Shown here in pieces: positions 18,728 through 30,647 of a DNA stretch of 64,000 nucleotides. This DNA is from Tindallia sp. MSAO_Bac2 (lineage in GTDB: Bacteria; Bacillota; Clostridia; Peptostreptococcales; Tindalliaceae). Made by a program: the position numbers and the translations under genes. Position 1 is the first letter of the stretch, and every line of letters starts with the position of its first letter. The notes under the pieces are model-generated. The model saw only the letters and a program-made list of their open reading frames with translations. It did no database searches and was not told the DNA's origin. The DNA is taken from positions 30,355-94,354 of the forward strand of contig QYZZ01000033.1 of the NCBI GenBank assembly GCA_003838145.1, in the 5' to 3' direction.

Positions 18728-21100
18728 TTACTCAAAGTCGAAAGACCCATCTTGAAATAATGCAAGACATATTTCAGCCATTTCATCATCATACCAGCTG
18801 TCTTTTCTATTCTGAATTTCTTTCAAAGCCACATCAATACCCAGAGCCGGCCGGTAGGGACGATGAGAAGAGATAGCTTCTACCACATCAGCAATAATTA
18901 AAATTCTGGCCTCAGGAAGTATATCATTTTTTTGCAATCCCTGCGGGTAGCCACTGCCATCAATACGTTCATGGTGTTGCAGAACCATATCTGCTACCGG
19001 CCATTCAAACTCAATGTTTTTCAGGATATCATACGCATTCTGCGGGTGGGTTTTAATGTATTCAAACTCCAGTTTTGTCAGACGGGATGGCTTGCTAAGA
19101 ATCTCTGACGGGATCATTATTTTTCCTATATCATGAAGCAAAGCTGCAGTTCTCAGTCCTTCGACGCGGTGTTCTCCCCATCCAAGGGCCTTACCAATAG
19201 CCGACGCCAAACCAGCCACTCTTTTCTGGTGATCAGCGGTATATAAATCTCTTTTTTCTGATATTCTGGAAAGACTCCGGACTGTATCCTTCAGGGTTTT
19301 TCTCAGTTGATTTTCCGTTTGGATCAATTTGCTGATATCTGTATAGCTACCCTGGGCACCAACTACCTTTTTATCCACCACGGCAGGTCCTACCCGGATA
19401 ATAACCGGCACTGTTTCCCCATTCTTTTTCTTTCGAAGACCACGGCCTTCGAAGTGCTGATTATGATAGGGAGCAGCCGATATCTGGCGTCCTTCAGTCA
19501 TGTTCTTTTCCGGCACAACCAGCTGATCGAGGTCCTTTCCATATGCTTCTTCTTCCGAATAACCAAAAATTTCTTCAAAACGACGGTTAATCATTCTAAT
19601 TATATTTTTTCCATTCTGAAAGGAAGAATATACCAACGCATCCGGCGAATAATCAAACAGGGCTTCCAGTTCTTTTTGCTGCCTTTCAAATTCTGAACTT
19701 TTTTTAATTTTTTCCGTTATATCTGTCAGCATCCCACTGACACGAAGAATGTTCCCGTCATCGTCATAATCGACAGCTCTTCCTCTATCCAGTACCCATC
19801 GGATGGTTCCGTCCGGTCTCAGAATCCGATATTGATGATTGAAGCTCTGTTTTTTACTGAATTTTTCTTTTTCTTCCTCAACAATTCTATCCCGGTCTTC
19901 TGGATGAATTAGCTGCTTCCAGGTATCTGGCGATACATTGTTGCTTTCTATTCCCCATATTTCCTTTGTATTGTCCGATATAACCGCCTTACCAGTCTCA
20001 TAGTTGGTGTCCCACCATCCGTCACCACTGGCATCCAGTGCCACTTCTATTCGACGCTGGCTTTCTTCCAGCTTTTGTTCCAATTGCCTGTTTTCCGTCA
20101 CATCTGTCTGAGTTCCCACAACTCTCTGAGGCTTTCCGTCAGCATCCCATTCAAATACTTTTCCACGACTTCGAATCCAACGGTAGCTTCCATTCGCAGC
20201 TTTCATCCGAAATTCATATTCCCATTGTTCGTACTCTCCATTCATAAACCCATCCAGTGTTTTGTCCACCAGGCTTATGTCCTCCGGATGAATGAGTGAC
20301 TTAAAGAAGCTGAAAGTGTTTTTAGCCTGGGAAGGCTCATAACCCAACATTTCCGACCAACGGTGAGAGACGTAATTTTTGCCCGTAGGAATATGCCAGT
20401 CCCAGACACCATCCCGGCTGCCTTCCACAGCGAAAGCATATCGCTCCTCTGTCTCGCGCAACATCCTCTCTTTGACCAGCAGTTCTTCATATTGATTCCT
20501 CAGTTGTTGCTCAGAATCCTGTAGCAACTGAAAAGTTTTTTCCAGTTCCTCATTGGACTTTATCAGTTCTTGTTCTTCTTCAGCCTGAAGATCTTTAGTT
20601 AATTCCACAGAGATGGCAAAGGCAGCCAGCCGGTGAACCATTCGCAGATGTAATAAAAGTTTTTCCTTGCTGATGACCGGCACTTTTTTGATTTTTTCAA
20701 GGTATATTTTTTTATCAAAACCGTACAACTCTGCCTGTTTCGCAAAAAAATCCAGATCCGGCGGCTCCAGAAAGAACTGGCCACCAAAAACACAGCCAAT
20801 TTTCTGCCCGTTTTGAGTTATATTCATCACTGCATTCCCAATCCCCAAAGGACAGGTATACAGAACGTATTCTTCCTGATCCTGATGCTTCATTCTACAG
20901 TGGGTCTTTTCACTCTCAACACATTGCCGGTATGTATCTTCATTGACTCGATGAAATTCCCGGCAAACAGGCTGGGGGTCCGAAGAAGCAAGAAGCTGGC
21001 CACTTTGATCCATTAAGGCTGCCGTTAATCCGGTCATTATCTTAAGACTTTCAAAGAGTCGGGTAATTTTTTCCTGGGATTCAAGCGCTAAAGTCATCAT
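18728..21100 (-). CDS. PocR-PAS-PAS-PAS-HD-GYP signalling protein (first of tandem pair)
   Basis: This 790-residue protein has the same domain order as the gene after it: PocR ('LLASSDPQPVCREFHRVNEDTYRQCVESEKTHCRMKH', 'GCVFGGQFFLEPPD'), a coiled coil with many Glu/Gln, three PAS units ('GVWDWHIPTGKNYVSHRWSEMLGYE', 'GDGWWDTNYETGKAVIS', 'LFDYSPDALVY') and HD-GYP ('AALLHDIGKIMIPSEIL', 'HHERIDGSGYPQG'). No membrane segment is visible. The PocR regions keep Cys residues that could bind a ligand or metal. The start is the first of two adjacent ATGs, behind AAGGGTGA. The pair looks like a gene duplication that has diverged most in the PAS region. Confidence 0.88.
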   Translation of the reverse strand: MMTLALESQEKITRLFESLKIMTGLTAALMDQSGQLLASSDPQPVCREFHRVNEDTYRQCVESEKTHCRMKHQDQEEYVLYTCPLGIGNAVMNITQNGQKIGCVFGGQFFLEPPDLDFFAKQAELYGFDKKIYLEKIKKVPVISKEKLLLHLRMVHRLAAFAISVELTKDLQAEEEQELIKSNEELEKTFQLLQDSEQQLRNQYEELLVKERMLRETEERYAFAVEGSRDGVWDWHIPTGKNYVSHRWSEMLGYEPSQAKNTFSFFKSLIHPEDISLVDKTLDGFMNGEYEQWEYEFRMKAANGSYRWIRSRGKVFEWDADGKPQRVVGTQTDVTENRQLEQKLEESQRRIEVALDASGDGWWDTNYETGKAVISDNTKEIWGIESNNVSPDTWKQLIHPEDRDRIVEEEKEKFSKKQSFNHQYRILRPDGTIRWVLDRGRAVDYDDDGNILRVSGMLTDITEKIKKSSEFERQQKELEALFDYSPDALVYSSFQNGKNIIRMINRRFEEIFGYSEEEAYGKDLDQLVVPEKNMTEGRQISAAPYHNQHFEGRGLRKKKNGETVPVIIRVGPAVVDKKVVGAQGSYTDISKLIQTENQLRKTLKDTVRSLSRISEKRDLYTADHQKRVAGLASAIGKALGWGEHRVEGLRTAALLHDIGKIMIPSEILSKPSRLTKLEFEYIKTHPQNAYDILKNIEFEWPVADMVLQHHERIDGSGYPQGLQKNDILPEARILIIADVVEAISSHRPYRPALGIDVALKEIQNRKDSWYDDEMAEICLALFQDGSFDFE

Positions 21101-21213
21101 TCGTCACCCTTTTTTCTGTCTCGGAAACTCAAGTCCGGTTGAGCTATTGCTCTTATATATAGTATACGACATTGAAGCCAAATTTCCTTTCCTTTTTTAC
21201 AAAATTCAACACA

Positions 21214-21242
21214 GAAAAAGCGAGTCCCGCCCAGAGACTCAC
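21214..21242 (-). terminator. Intrinsic terminator after the TetR gene
   Basis: GTGAGTC pairs with GACTCGC across an 8-base loop, followed by TTTTTC on the minus strand. It separates the TetR gene from the PocR pair. Confidence 0.8.
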
Positions 21243-21259
21243 TTTTTTCTAAGGTGTTT

Positions 21260-21844
21260 CTATTTAATTCCGTTCCAGAAAAATTCCCAGGATGCTTCCG
21301 CATGCTTTTCCGAAAGCTCCAGTTGTCCGCTGATTAGCTGCAAAACATATCCTGTCACAAATCGGTGAAATGCTTCCAAAATATCTTTTATATCAGATTT
21401 TGGCATTTTCTTTTTCTGGCTTCCTGCAACAAATTCACTTATTTTTTCTGCATACTGCTTGCGCCACGTCATGTGCATTTCCTGAATTCTCTCCCTCATA
21501 GAGGCCACCGGAAAAAGGACATTTCTCAGTAAAAAAGTGTATTCTTCCTTCTGATTTCGATAATAATCCAGCAATGCTTTATAAATATATTGCAGACGTT
21601 CTTCAGCAATCTGGCTGGGGCAGCTTTCTATAGCTTCATCAATAACTTGCTGGTGAAGCGCTTCCGACTCTTTGATCATTTGCATGTACAGGAGTTCTTT
21701 GGAATCGAAATAGTAATAAAAGGATGGTGCGGTGATACCAATTTCGTTACAGATGTCGCGGATAGTCGTAGCTTCATATCCTTTTTCATTGAAGAGTCTC
21801 ATAGAGATTCTCTTAATTCTCTCTGCTGATTCGTGTTCTCTCAC
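21260..21844 (-). CDS. TetR/AcrR-family transcriptional regulator
   Basis: The 194-residue product has an N-terminal TetR helix-turn-helix ('RIKRISMRLFNEKGYEATTIRDICNEIGITAPSFYYYFDSKELLYMQMI'), then an all-helical ligand-binding and dimerisation part without recognisable specificity. It begins at GTG with AGAGGTG six bases upstream and has its own promoter and terminator. No transporter lies beside it, so its target is unknown; it may control the downstream HD-GYP pair or only itself. Confidence 0.92.
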   Translation of the reverse strand: MREHESAERIKRISMRLFNEKGYEATTIRDICNEIGITAPSFYYYFDSKELLYMQMIKESEALHQQVIDEAIESCPSQIAEERLQYIYKALLDYYRNQKEEYTFLLRNVLFPVASMRERIQEMHMTWRKQYAEKISEFVAGSQKKKMPKSDIKDILEAFHRFVTGYVLQLISGQLELSEKHAEASWEFFWNGIK

Positions 21845-21881
21845 GTTTTACACCTCTTTCTACCTATCGTTAGTTGATTCC

Positions 21882-21910
21882 ATTGTATACGTTATAATGA
21901 AAGAAATCAA
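21882..21910 (-). promoter_or_regulatory. Sigma-A promoter for the TetR gene
   Basis: TTGATT (21905-21910) and TACAAT (21882-21887) are spaced by 17 bases, about 37 bases before the GTG start. CTAACGATAG just downstream is partly palindromic and may be an operator. Confidence 0.65.
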
Positions 21911-21947
21911 GTAATTTTCATTCAAATTGACCGATATAAATTCATTT

Positions 21948-23486
21948 CTACTCCCACTCCACTGTTGCCGGCGGCTTCGAGGTTATATCGTATACAATTC
22001 GGTTAACATGATCCACCTCATTAACAATGCGGTTTGAGATTATTTCCAGCACATCATGAGGTATCCTTGCCCAGTCAGCTGTCATGGCATCGGAACTGGT
22101 GATGGCCCGGACGGCTACAGTATGGGCATAAGTACGCTCATCACCCATAACGCCAACAGTCTGTACATCAGGAAGAACAGCGAAATATTGCCAGATACTG
22201 CGGTCCATTCCGGCTTTTTTGATTTCTTCTCTGACAATGGCATCGGCTTCACGGACAATTTCCAGTTTCTCTGCAGTGATCTCTCCCAGCACACGAACAG
22301 CTAAACCCGGTCCGGGGAATGGCTGTCGCCATACTATTTCGTCCGGCAGACCCAGGGCTGTTCCAACAGCTCTCACTTCGTCTTTAAACAGATATTTAAA
22401 AGGTTCAATCAGTTGGAATGTCATATCTTCCGGCAAGCCACCCACATTGTGATGGCTTTTTATAACAGAAGCTGTTTCCGTTCCGCTTTCAATAATATCC
22501 GGATACAACGTCCCCTGCACCAGAAAATCCATTTGTCCCAATTTTCCAGCCTCTTCTTCAAAAAGGCGGATAAAGGATTCTCCAATAAATTTACGTTTCA
22601 TTTCCGGATCCGTAACACCTGACAACCCTTTCAGAAAACGTTCCTGACCGTTTACTCGAATGAAGTTCATCTTAAACTGCTTTCGGAAAAGATTTTCAAC
22701 CTGCTCCGGTTCATCCTTTCGCAGGAGTCCATGATCCACGAAAACGCAGGTCAGCTGATCACCCACAGCCTGATGAACCAATACCGCCGCAACAGAAGAA
22801 TCCACTCCGCCGGAAAGAGCACATAGTACTTTCTTGTCCCCGACCTGCCGTCGGATTTCTTCAATGGTTTCTTCAATAAAATTACCGGTGGTCCATTGAC
22901 CTTCACAGCCGCAACCCTCATAGAGGAAGTTACGAAGGATTTCCGTGCCCAGCTCCGTGTGTTCCACTTCCGGATGAAACTGAAGCGCATAACATTTTTT
23001 CGCTGTGTTTTCCATAGCTGCCACCGGACAGTCTTTTGTGGAAGCCGTTACACGAAAACCTTCCGGTTCCTGTTGAATCGAATCCGTATGACTCATCCAG
23101 CATACCAGTTCACTGCCAATGTTAGAAAACAGAATCGAATCATTTTCCAGTGACAATTTTGTCTTCCCATACTCACGTTTATCCGCTCTGGCCACAGCAC
23201 CGCCAAAATGTGCTGCCATCAGCTGACCTCCATAGCAAATTCCCAGTATCGGAATGTCCAGATCGAAAAGACCCGGGTCACATTTCGGCGCATTCTCCTG
23301 ATAAACACTGGCCGGTCCACCCGTCAGAATGATGCCCGTTGGTTGTTTTTTCCTGACTTCTTCCACACTGATGCGATATGGCACCACTTCACAATATACC
23401 TGGCATTCTCTTACCCGGCGGGCAATCAGCTGATTATACTGGCCGCCAAAATCAAGTATGAGAATATTTTCTTTCGCTAGCTCCAT
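21948..23486 (-). CDS. guaA: GMP synthase (glutamine-hydrolysing)
   Basis: GuaA aminates XMP to GMP. The N-terminal class I glutamine amidotransferase has the Cys loop '[17 protein letters not shown]' and '[15 protein letters not shown]'. The ATP-pyrophosphatase part has '[20 protein letters not shown]', and the C-terminus ends '[15 protein letters not shown]'. The ORF track begins at 23510 and would overlap guaB. ATG at 23486 has AGGGAG seven bases upstream and yields 512 residues, the usual size. It is 23 bp after guaB, so the two form an IMP-to-GMP operon. Confidence 0.97.
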   Translation of the reverse strand: MELAKENILILDFGGQYNQLIARRVRECQVYCEVVPYRISVEEVRKKQPTGIILTGGPASVYQENAPKCDPGLFDLDIPILGICYGGQLMAAHFGGAVARADKREYGKTKLSLENDSILFSNIGSELVCWMSHTDSIQQEPEGFRVTASTKDCPVAAMENTAKKCYALQFHPEVEHTELGTEILRNFLYEGCGCEGQWTTGNFIEETIEEIRRQVGDKKVLCALSGGVDSSVAAVLVHQAVGDQLTCVFVDHGLLRKDEPEQVENLFRKQFKMNFIRVNGQERFLKGLSGVTDPEMKRKFIGESFIRLFEEEAGKLGQMDFLVQGTLYPDIIESGTETASVIKSHHNVGGLPEDMTFQLIEPFKYLFKDEVRAVGTALGLPDEIVWRQPFPGPGLAVRVLGEITAEKLEIVREADAIVREEIKKAGMDRSIWQYFAVLPDVQTVGVMGDERTYAHTVAVRAITSSDAMTADWARIPHDVLEIISNRIVNEVDHVNRIVYDITSKPPATVEWE

Positions 23487-23509
23487 TTTCCGACTCCCTT
23501 TCATTCCCA

Positions 23510-25077
<1,568 letters not shown>

Positions 25078-25078
25078 A

Positions 25079-25483
25079 TTAGGTTTGTCTCTCTTTTTTT
25101 TCTTCAGTTTTCTTCATAAACGATTCTTTGTTGACAATAAATCGTTCATGAATTCCTTCACCGATTCGTTCTTCATCATCATAGGCTGCCACTTCAAAAA
25201 CAAGGCGCTTCCCTTTTGTTTCAACCAGCCTGGCCTCCGCATAAACACGCATGCCCTTTGGGGTTGCCGCCATATGCCGCACATCCAGCCGGGTTCCAAC
25301 AGTACTCCACCCTGCAGGCAAGTGAGCATCAACAGCCGTCAAAGCAGCATTTTCCATCAGACCAATCATAGCTGGTGTGGCGAATACCTCAATTCCACCA
25401 CTGCCGTAAGCTACAGCTGTTTTATCCTCAGCCACAGTCACCGCCGCTCTTCCAATCAAACCTTGTTCCAGATTAAATTCCAT
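25079..25483 (-). CDS. Hotdog-fold thioesterase, FlK-like
   Basis: The 134-residue product matches the fluoroacetyl-CoA-thioesterase-like hotdog family: 'EVFATPAMIGLMENAALTAVDAHLPAGWSTVGTRLDVRHMAATPKGMRVYAEARL' followed by 'VFEVAAYDDEERIGEGIHERFIV'. Members hydrolyse acyl-CoA thioesters, usually unknown ones; fluoroacetate resistance should not be assumed. The C-terminus is a charged tail (KKTEEKKERQ). It has a good GGAGG site and sits between the zinc-ribbon gene and guaB in the same direction. Confidence 0.85.
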   Translation of the reverse strand: MEFNLEQGLIGRAAVTVAEDKTAVAYGSGGIEVFATPAMIGLMENAALTAVDAHLPAGWSTVGTRLDVRHMAATPKGMRVYAEARLVETKGKRLVFEVAAYDDEERIGEGIHERFIVNKESFMKKTEEKKERQT

Positions 25484-25517
25484 GCCTCACCCTCCATTCT
25501 TCGGTTTTGTTGTTCCG

Positions 25518-25715
25518 TTATTTTATAAACCAGTAGACATAGCCACAGTAATCACACACGTAATTTTGAGCCGGTTTATTGGCCCAGTCAAAGCCAAGAA
25601 AAGTTGCACCAGCTGTGTTCATTAGTGTTTCCCTTTCCCAGAATTCTTCTCTTTCACAAACAGGGCAAATCAATTGATTTCCCCTGATCTCTATTTTGCT
25701 CGCTTTTCTTTTCAT
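25518..25715 (-). CDS. Small zinc-ribbon protein
   Basis: The 65-residue product has two Cys pairs, 'ICPVCEREEF' and 'VCDYCGYVYWF', spaced as in a zinc ribbon, with a basic N-terminus. Its function is unknown; nucleic-acid or protein binding is common for such ribbons. Its ATG overlaps the stop of the aldo/keto reductase gene (ATGA), so they are translated together. Confidence 0.75.
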   Translation of the reverse strand: MKRKASKIEIRGNQLICPVCEREEFWERETLMNTAGATFLGFDWANKPAQNYVCDYCGYVYWFIK

Positions 25716-26830
25716 TCAGACCACCACCTTCGATTCGCCATCATGCTGTTCATTTCCTGCAGGCGGTCAATAATGGGCAGTTTTTGTGTGCATAGTGACT
25801 CACAGATACCACAGGCCGTACAGTCACCGGGCAGCAAGTCTTTTTCTTTCAAGTCCTTTTTGTCCCGGTACCACTGCAACTGCTGAAACATTTCTTCTTC
25901 ACCCATTAAAAGATAAAGGTTGTAGGCTTCCATATAATAATTCATCTTTATTTTTAAGGGGCATTTACGGCAATATTGACAGTTGGTACAAAGTTGATCC
26001 ATAAATGAGGTTACTTTCCCCCTGATTTCTTCAACTTTTGCATCCGATACCTGGAGGGGCCGGTCAATCACCTTAATGTTTTCATCCACTTCCTCCAGAC
26101 TGCCCATCCCTGCCAGGGCTACGGTTATTCCTTCCTGTGCAGCATTAAAGCGAAGGGCTGCCTGGGGAACGGTTTCATCCCAGTGCTCACGGATAAAGTC
26201 AAAGTAATCCTGATGCCTGGGGATCAGGCCACCGCCCAGAGGGTTCATCGTTACAACACCGATCTGGTGTCTGCGGGCTGCGTCCACTCCCTGCTGCCTA
26301 AAGGGATGGTTAATTACATTATAACCCAGCAAAACACCTTCAAAAACATCGTCCTTTATAATGGCTTCAATGTCTTCCCCTTTGCAATGGGTCGAAAAGC
26401 AAAGATGTTCGATGAGTCCTTCTTCCTTTGCCTTCAGCGCTCCTTCGTAGGGTCCTCCGGGAACCATTATGCGCTGATATTGGTCCAAGTCCATAATGCA
26501 CCACATATGATAAAAGTTTATTTTCTCCAGATTCATTCGCTTAAGAGAGGTTTCAATTCGATGCCGCACATCAGCGGCTGTTTCATCACTGTTAATACTG
26601 CTTTTTGTGGAAACATAAAAGGGTGCCGGCATTTTCTGAAAGGCCTTACCAAAAATATCTTCGCTTCTATCGTCATTATAGAAAGGAGCCGTATCAAAAT
26701 AGTTGATGCCATTGCTGCTGGCATACCTCACCACTTCAGCGCCATAATCGTCGTCCTCGCCGAAACGCATTCCTCCCATACCGATGACAGAAACATGCTT
26801 TCCAGTTTTTCCATAAGGTCTGTAAATCAA
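25712..26830 (-). CDS. Aldo/keto reductase with C-terminal [4Fe-4S] motifs
   Basis: The 372-residue product joins an aldo/keto reductase barrel ('MIYRPYGKTGKHVSVIGMGGMRFGEDD', 'GINYFDTAPFYNDDRSEDIFGKAF', 'VSTKSSI', 'FYHMWCIMD', 'GVVTMNPLGGG') with a C-terminal ferredoxin-like part. The latter carries 'CTNCQYCRKCPLKI' and 'CTACGICESLCTQKLPI', enough Cys for two clusters. Such fusions are common in anaerobes and probably link reduction of a carbonyl to an electron carrier; the substrate is unknown. The start is TTG behind GAGGTGAG. A long repeat-containing leader with a terminator-like hairpin lies upstream. Confidence 0.88.
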   Translation of the reverse strand: MIYRPYGKTGKHVSVIGMGGMRFGEDDDYGAEVVRYASSNGINYFDTAPFYNDDRSEDIFGKAFQKMPAPFYVSTKSSINSDETAADVRHRIETSLKRMNLEKINFYHMWCIMDLDQYQRIMVPGGPYEGALKAKEEGLIEHLCFSTHCKGEDIEAIIKDDVFEGVLLGYNVINHPFRQQGVDAARRHQIGVVTMNPLGGGLIPRHQDYFDFIREHWDETVPQAALRFNAAQEGITVALAGMGSLEEVDENIKVIDRPLQVSDAKVEEIRGKVTSFMDQLCTNCQYCRKCPLKIKMNYYMEAYNLYLLMGEEEMFQQLQWYRDKKDLKEKDLLPGDCTACGICESLCTQKLPIIDRLQEMNSMMANRRWWSE

Positions 26831-26939
26831 TTATCTCACCTCGGGCCTGCTGAATTTTATGGATTGTAAAATTTGTTCATAATATACCAATTATACTGTA
26901 TTTCATTCTTTACGTCCACACCGATATTTAAGCAAAATA

Positions 26940-26982
26940 ATAACCGGACCTCTCAATTACCGCTTAAGAAAGGTCCGGTTAT
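26940..26982 (-). terminator. Terminator-like hairpin upstream of the aldo/keto reductase gene
   Basis: A perfect 12-bp stem ATAACCGGACCT / AGGTCCGGTTAT with a 19-base loop is followed on the minus strand by TATTTTGC. It is about 110 bases before the reductase start and could end the upstream non-coding transcript or act as an attenuator. Confidence 0.55.
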
Positions 26983-27129
26983 ACAAAATAGAATCCTCTT
27001 ACTTCAGACAGACTATGCAGTTCTTTCACTCCTTCGGTACTTACTTGCATTGCATTCCTTCTTTCGCTGGTCTAATTGTCGTAACATCAACGACAACTGT
27101 TCCTTCGATGTGAGAAACAAACCATTTTT

Positions 27130-27249
27130 ACTTCTTTACTTCTTTACTTCTTTACTTCTTTACTTCTTTACTTCTTTACTTCTTTACTTCTTTACTTCTT
27201 TACTTCTTTACTTCTTTACTTCTTTACTTCTTTACTTCTTTACTTCTTT
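27130..27249. repeat. Perfect 8-bp tandem repeat, 15 copies (ACTTCTTT)
   Basis: Fifteen uninterrupted copies of ACTTCTTT (AAAGAAGT on the other strand) fill 120 bp. The unit is not a multiple of three, so a frame through it cycles and gives the artificial LLYFFTS peptide of the ORF track. Perfect identity points to recent expansion by slippage. Confidence 0.97.
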
Positions 27250-27429
27250 TAAAGCTATATTTCAGGTGTTGCTGTACTACTGGTACTGCCTTTCTGCTTT
27301 TGAAGCGGTCTTACTTTTTGGAAATCCTTCTCTTCCAAACTTTTCATTCACACTTCCAAACTCAGTTCCCTGCATAATCTTTGCGTCTTACAGAGGATTC
27401 AAGGAAGGAGTTTCTCTTCCTGTAACCAT

Positions 27430-27458
27430 ATTATAGCAAAAGTGTGAATATTATGCAA
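27430..27458 (-). promoter_or_regulatory. Strong sigma-A promoter in the groEL-AKR intergenic region
   Basis: TTGCAT (27453-27458) and TATAAT (27430-27435) are separated by exactly 17 bases, reading towards the repeat tract and the aldo/keto reductase gene. Confidence 0.7.
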
Positions 27459-27479
27459 GTTTATTTTGAAATTTTTTTC

Positions 27480-27515
27480 AAAAAAATAACAGGCAGCCAC
27501 TTGTATGGCTGCCTG
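27480..27515 (-). terminator. Intrinsic terminator of groESL
   Basis: CAGGCAGCCA pairs with TGGCTGCCTG over a 6-base loop and is followed by TTATTTTTTT on the minus strand. Confidence 0.92.
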
Positions 27516-27537
27516 CCTGTATCACATTTACTGATTT

Positions 27538-29211
<1,674 letters not shown>

Positions 29212-29225
29212 TTAGTTTTCTATAA

Positions 29226-29510
29226 TTACTCTACAATTGCCAGTACTTCACTTTGACGAAGAATGGTTACTTCTTCTCCATCCAGCTTAACTTCAGTACC
29301 GGAATATTTGGAAAAGATTACTTTGTCGCCTTTTTTCAGCTCCATTTTAACTTCTTTACCGTCTACCATGCCGCCTGGTCCCACCGCCAGCACTTCTGCC
29401 ATTTGCGGTTGTTCCTTAGCAGTTCCCGGCAAAACAATCCCACTCTTTGTTTTTTCTTCTGCTTCCAACTTTTTGATTACTACTCGGTCACCCAATGGTT
29501 TGATTTCCAT
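29226..29510 (-). CDS. groES: Co-chaperonin GroES (10 kDa)
   Basis: The 94-residue product has the usual '[45 protein letters not shown]' mobile-loop region and '[34 protein letters not shown]' end. It caps GroEL. Its promoter overlaps a perfect CIRCE operator, so HrcA repression and heat induction are expected. Confidence 0.98.
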   Translation of the reverse strand: MEIKPLGDRVVIKKLEAEEKTKSGIVLPGTAKEQPQMAEVLAVGPGGMVDGKEVKMELKKGDKVIFSKYSGTEVKLDGEEVTILRQSEVLAIVE

Positions 29511-29564
29511 ACCTTATACTTCCTCCTTTTCCTATCTTAATAATATTATTAGCTTTTCATTTTG

Positions 29565-29591
29565 TTAGCACTCACCTTAGTCGAGTGCTAA
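29565..29591. promoter_or_regulatory. CIRCE operator (HrcA site)
   Basis: TTAGCACTC-N9-GAGTGCTAA is the exact CIRCE consensus, located between the groES promoter and start codon. Confidence 0.98.
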
Positions 29592-29600
29592 CACACTAAT

Positions 29601-29629
29601 ATCATATAGAAAAGCGAATGATGATGCAA
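29601..29629 (-). promoter_or_regulatory. Sigma-A promoter of groESL
   Basis: TTGCAT (29624-29629) and TATGAT (29601-29606) are 17 bases apart, directly upstream of CIRCE. Confidence 0.85.
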
Positions 29630-29761
29630 GGTTATTTATGAGGAAATAGGTCGTTATTGTGGTTGTTTATTAAAATTGTGTTTTGTTTTCTTTGTTTTAC
29701 TTCTAATTACTCCTATTTTCATCTTTTTTCGTTATTCAGACGTGTAGCAAGAATTTTAGAC

Positions 29762-29807
29762 ATAAAAAAACCTCTTATTCTGTACTGATTCCGTCAGATA
29801 AGAGGTT
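29762..29807 (-). terminator. Intrinsic terminator after the DUF554 gene
   Basis: AACCTCTTAT pairs with ATAAGAGGTT over a 19-base loop, followed by TTTTTTTATG on the minus strand. Confidence 0.88.
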
Positions 29808-29816
29808 CCGGATATA

Positions 29817-30533
29817 TTACATAAAAGCTTGAAGCACTCGGGCCACTTGCTGTACTAAGGGTTCAACAACGGGATAAAAAGCCGGTAAAAATACTGCAGG
29901 CAACAGATTACCCACCGGTACCTTCTTAATTTCAAGGATGTTCATAGAAATCCCCACAATCAATAGACCTCCAATAGCGGACATTTCCAGAACCACCGCC
30001 TCCGTCAACAGCATTGCCAGACTTCCCGCCGCCATAGCAATCAGGCCCTGATATACAAAAACTGTAAAGGCAGATAGCAGCACTCCAACACCCAGAGTGG
30101 AGGCAAAAATGACAGAAGAAACCCCATCCAGTAAAGATTTTGCGTATAGTGTCTGATGATTCCCTGTCAGGCCACTTTCCAAAGCCCCAACAATAGCCAT
30201 AGCACCAACGCAGTAAATAAGACTGGTGGTAACAAATCCCTTGGCTACCAATCCTTCACCCTGTCCCATTCTACCTTCAAGCCATTTTCCGAGAGATGCC
30301 AGTTTTTCTTCTATTTCCAGAGCTTCACCAATAATCCCTCCCAGAACAATGGAAAAAATCATCAGCAGCACATTTTCCGTTTTCAGTGCGCCTGAAAGGC
30401 CTATAACAAAAACAGCCAGGCCCAATCCCTGCATCACAGTCTGTTTAAACCGGTCAGATATCCCTTTCCTCAGCAGTAGCCCCATGGTGCCTCCAATAAT
30501 AATGGCTATACTGTTTATAATCGTCCCCAGCAT
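29817..30533 (-). CDS. DUF554 family membrane protein (YqgA/YdfK-like)
   Basis: The 238-residue product has about seven hydrophobic segments and the family's start 'MLGTIINSIAIIIGGTMGLLLRKGISDRFKQTVMQGLGLAVFVIGLSGAL'. The conserved 'GFVTTSLIYCVGAMAIVGALESGLTGNHQTLYAKSLLDGVSSVIFASTLGVGV' block is also present. Family function is unknown; a transport role is often guessed. GGGGACAG precedes its ATG. It has its own terminator and is transcribed separately from groES. Confidence 0.9.
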   Translation of the reverse strand: MLGTIINSIAIIIGGTMGLLLRKGISDRFKQTVMQGLGLAVFVIGLSGALKTENVLLMIFSIVLGGIIGEALEIEEKLASLGKWLEGRMGQGEGLVAKGFVTTSLIYCVGAMAIVGALESGLTGNHQTLYAKSLLDGVSSVIFASTLGVGVLLSAFTVFVYQGLIAMAAGSLAMLLTEAVVLEMSAIGGLLIVGISMNILEIKKVPVGNLLPAVFLPAFYPVVEPLVQQVARVLQAFM

Positions 30534-30588
30534 CTATGTCTGTCCCCTTTCAGCAATGTCTTTTCGTAACGGTGAGGACAGCTTTTTT

Positions 30589-30627
30589 CCCCCTCACCCT
30601 GACCCTCTCCCGCCAGGGGAGAGGGGG
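30589..30627. repeat. GC-rich dispersed hairpin repeat, copy 1
   Basis: CCCTCTCCCGCCAGGGGAGAGGG forms a compact hairpin and is preceded by CCCCCTCACCCTGA. Near-identical copies lie at 54159-54195 and 56021-56058. It sits between the DUF554 and YpeB-like genes. Confidence 0.9.
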
Positions 30628-30647
30628 TTGTTGCCTTCCATCTGTCT

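Larger units (their letters stand above)
26940..27423 (-). ncRNA. Candidate non-coding transcript or long leader with repeat tract
   Basis: A near-consensus promoter at 27430-27458 would start RNA near 27423, which runs through the 15-copy repeat and ends at the hairpin at 26940-26982, about 480 nt in all. Local hairpins are visible: TTACAG/CTGTAA with inner AGGAAG/CTTCCT near the 5' end, and TTGTCGT/ACGACAA at 27076-27096. No convincing reading frame is present. No known RNA family could be assigned. Confidence 0.35.

Noticed and set aside
26985-27120. Glycine riboswitch or T-box leader before the aldo/keto reductase gene
   Set aside because: ACCGAAGGAG and a loosely similar following segment recall glycine aptamers, but the paired P1-P3 helices and the CTCTCAGG-type core are not present; T-box GGTGG and specifier elements are also missing.
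27130-27249. Possible CRISPR array
   Set aside because: Units are 8 bp, contiguous and without spacers, so it is a simple tandem repeat.
27300-27423. c-di-GMP-I riboswitch suggested by GACGCAAAG
   Set aside because: The single GACGCAAAG string lacks the preceding GCAAACC and tetraloop-receptor layout of that class.
26873-27436. 187-residue plus-strand ORF with LLYFFTS repeats
   Set aside because: The repeats are a by-product of the 8-bp tandem DNA repeat; there is no good ribosome binding site and the flanks are not protein-like.
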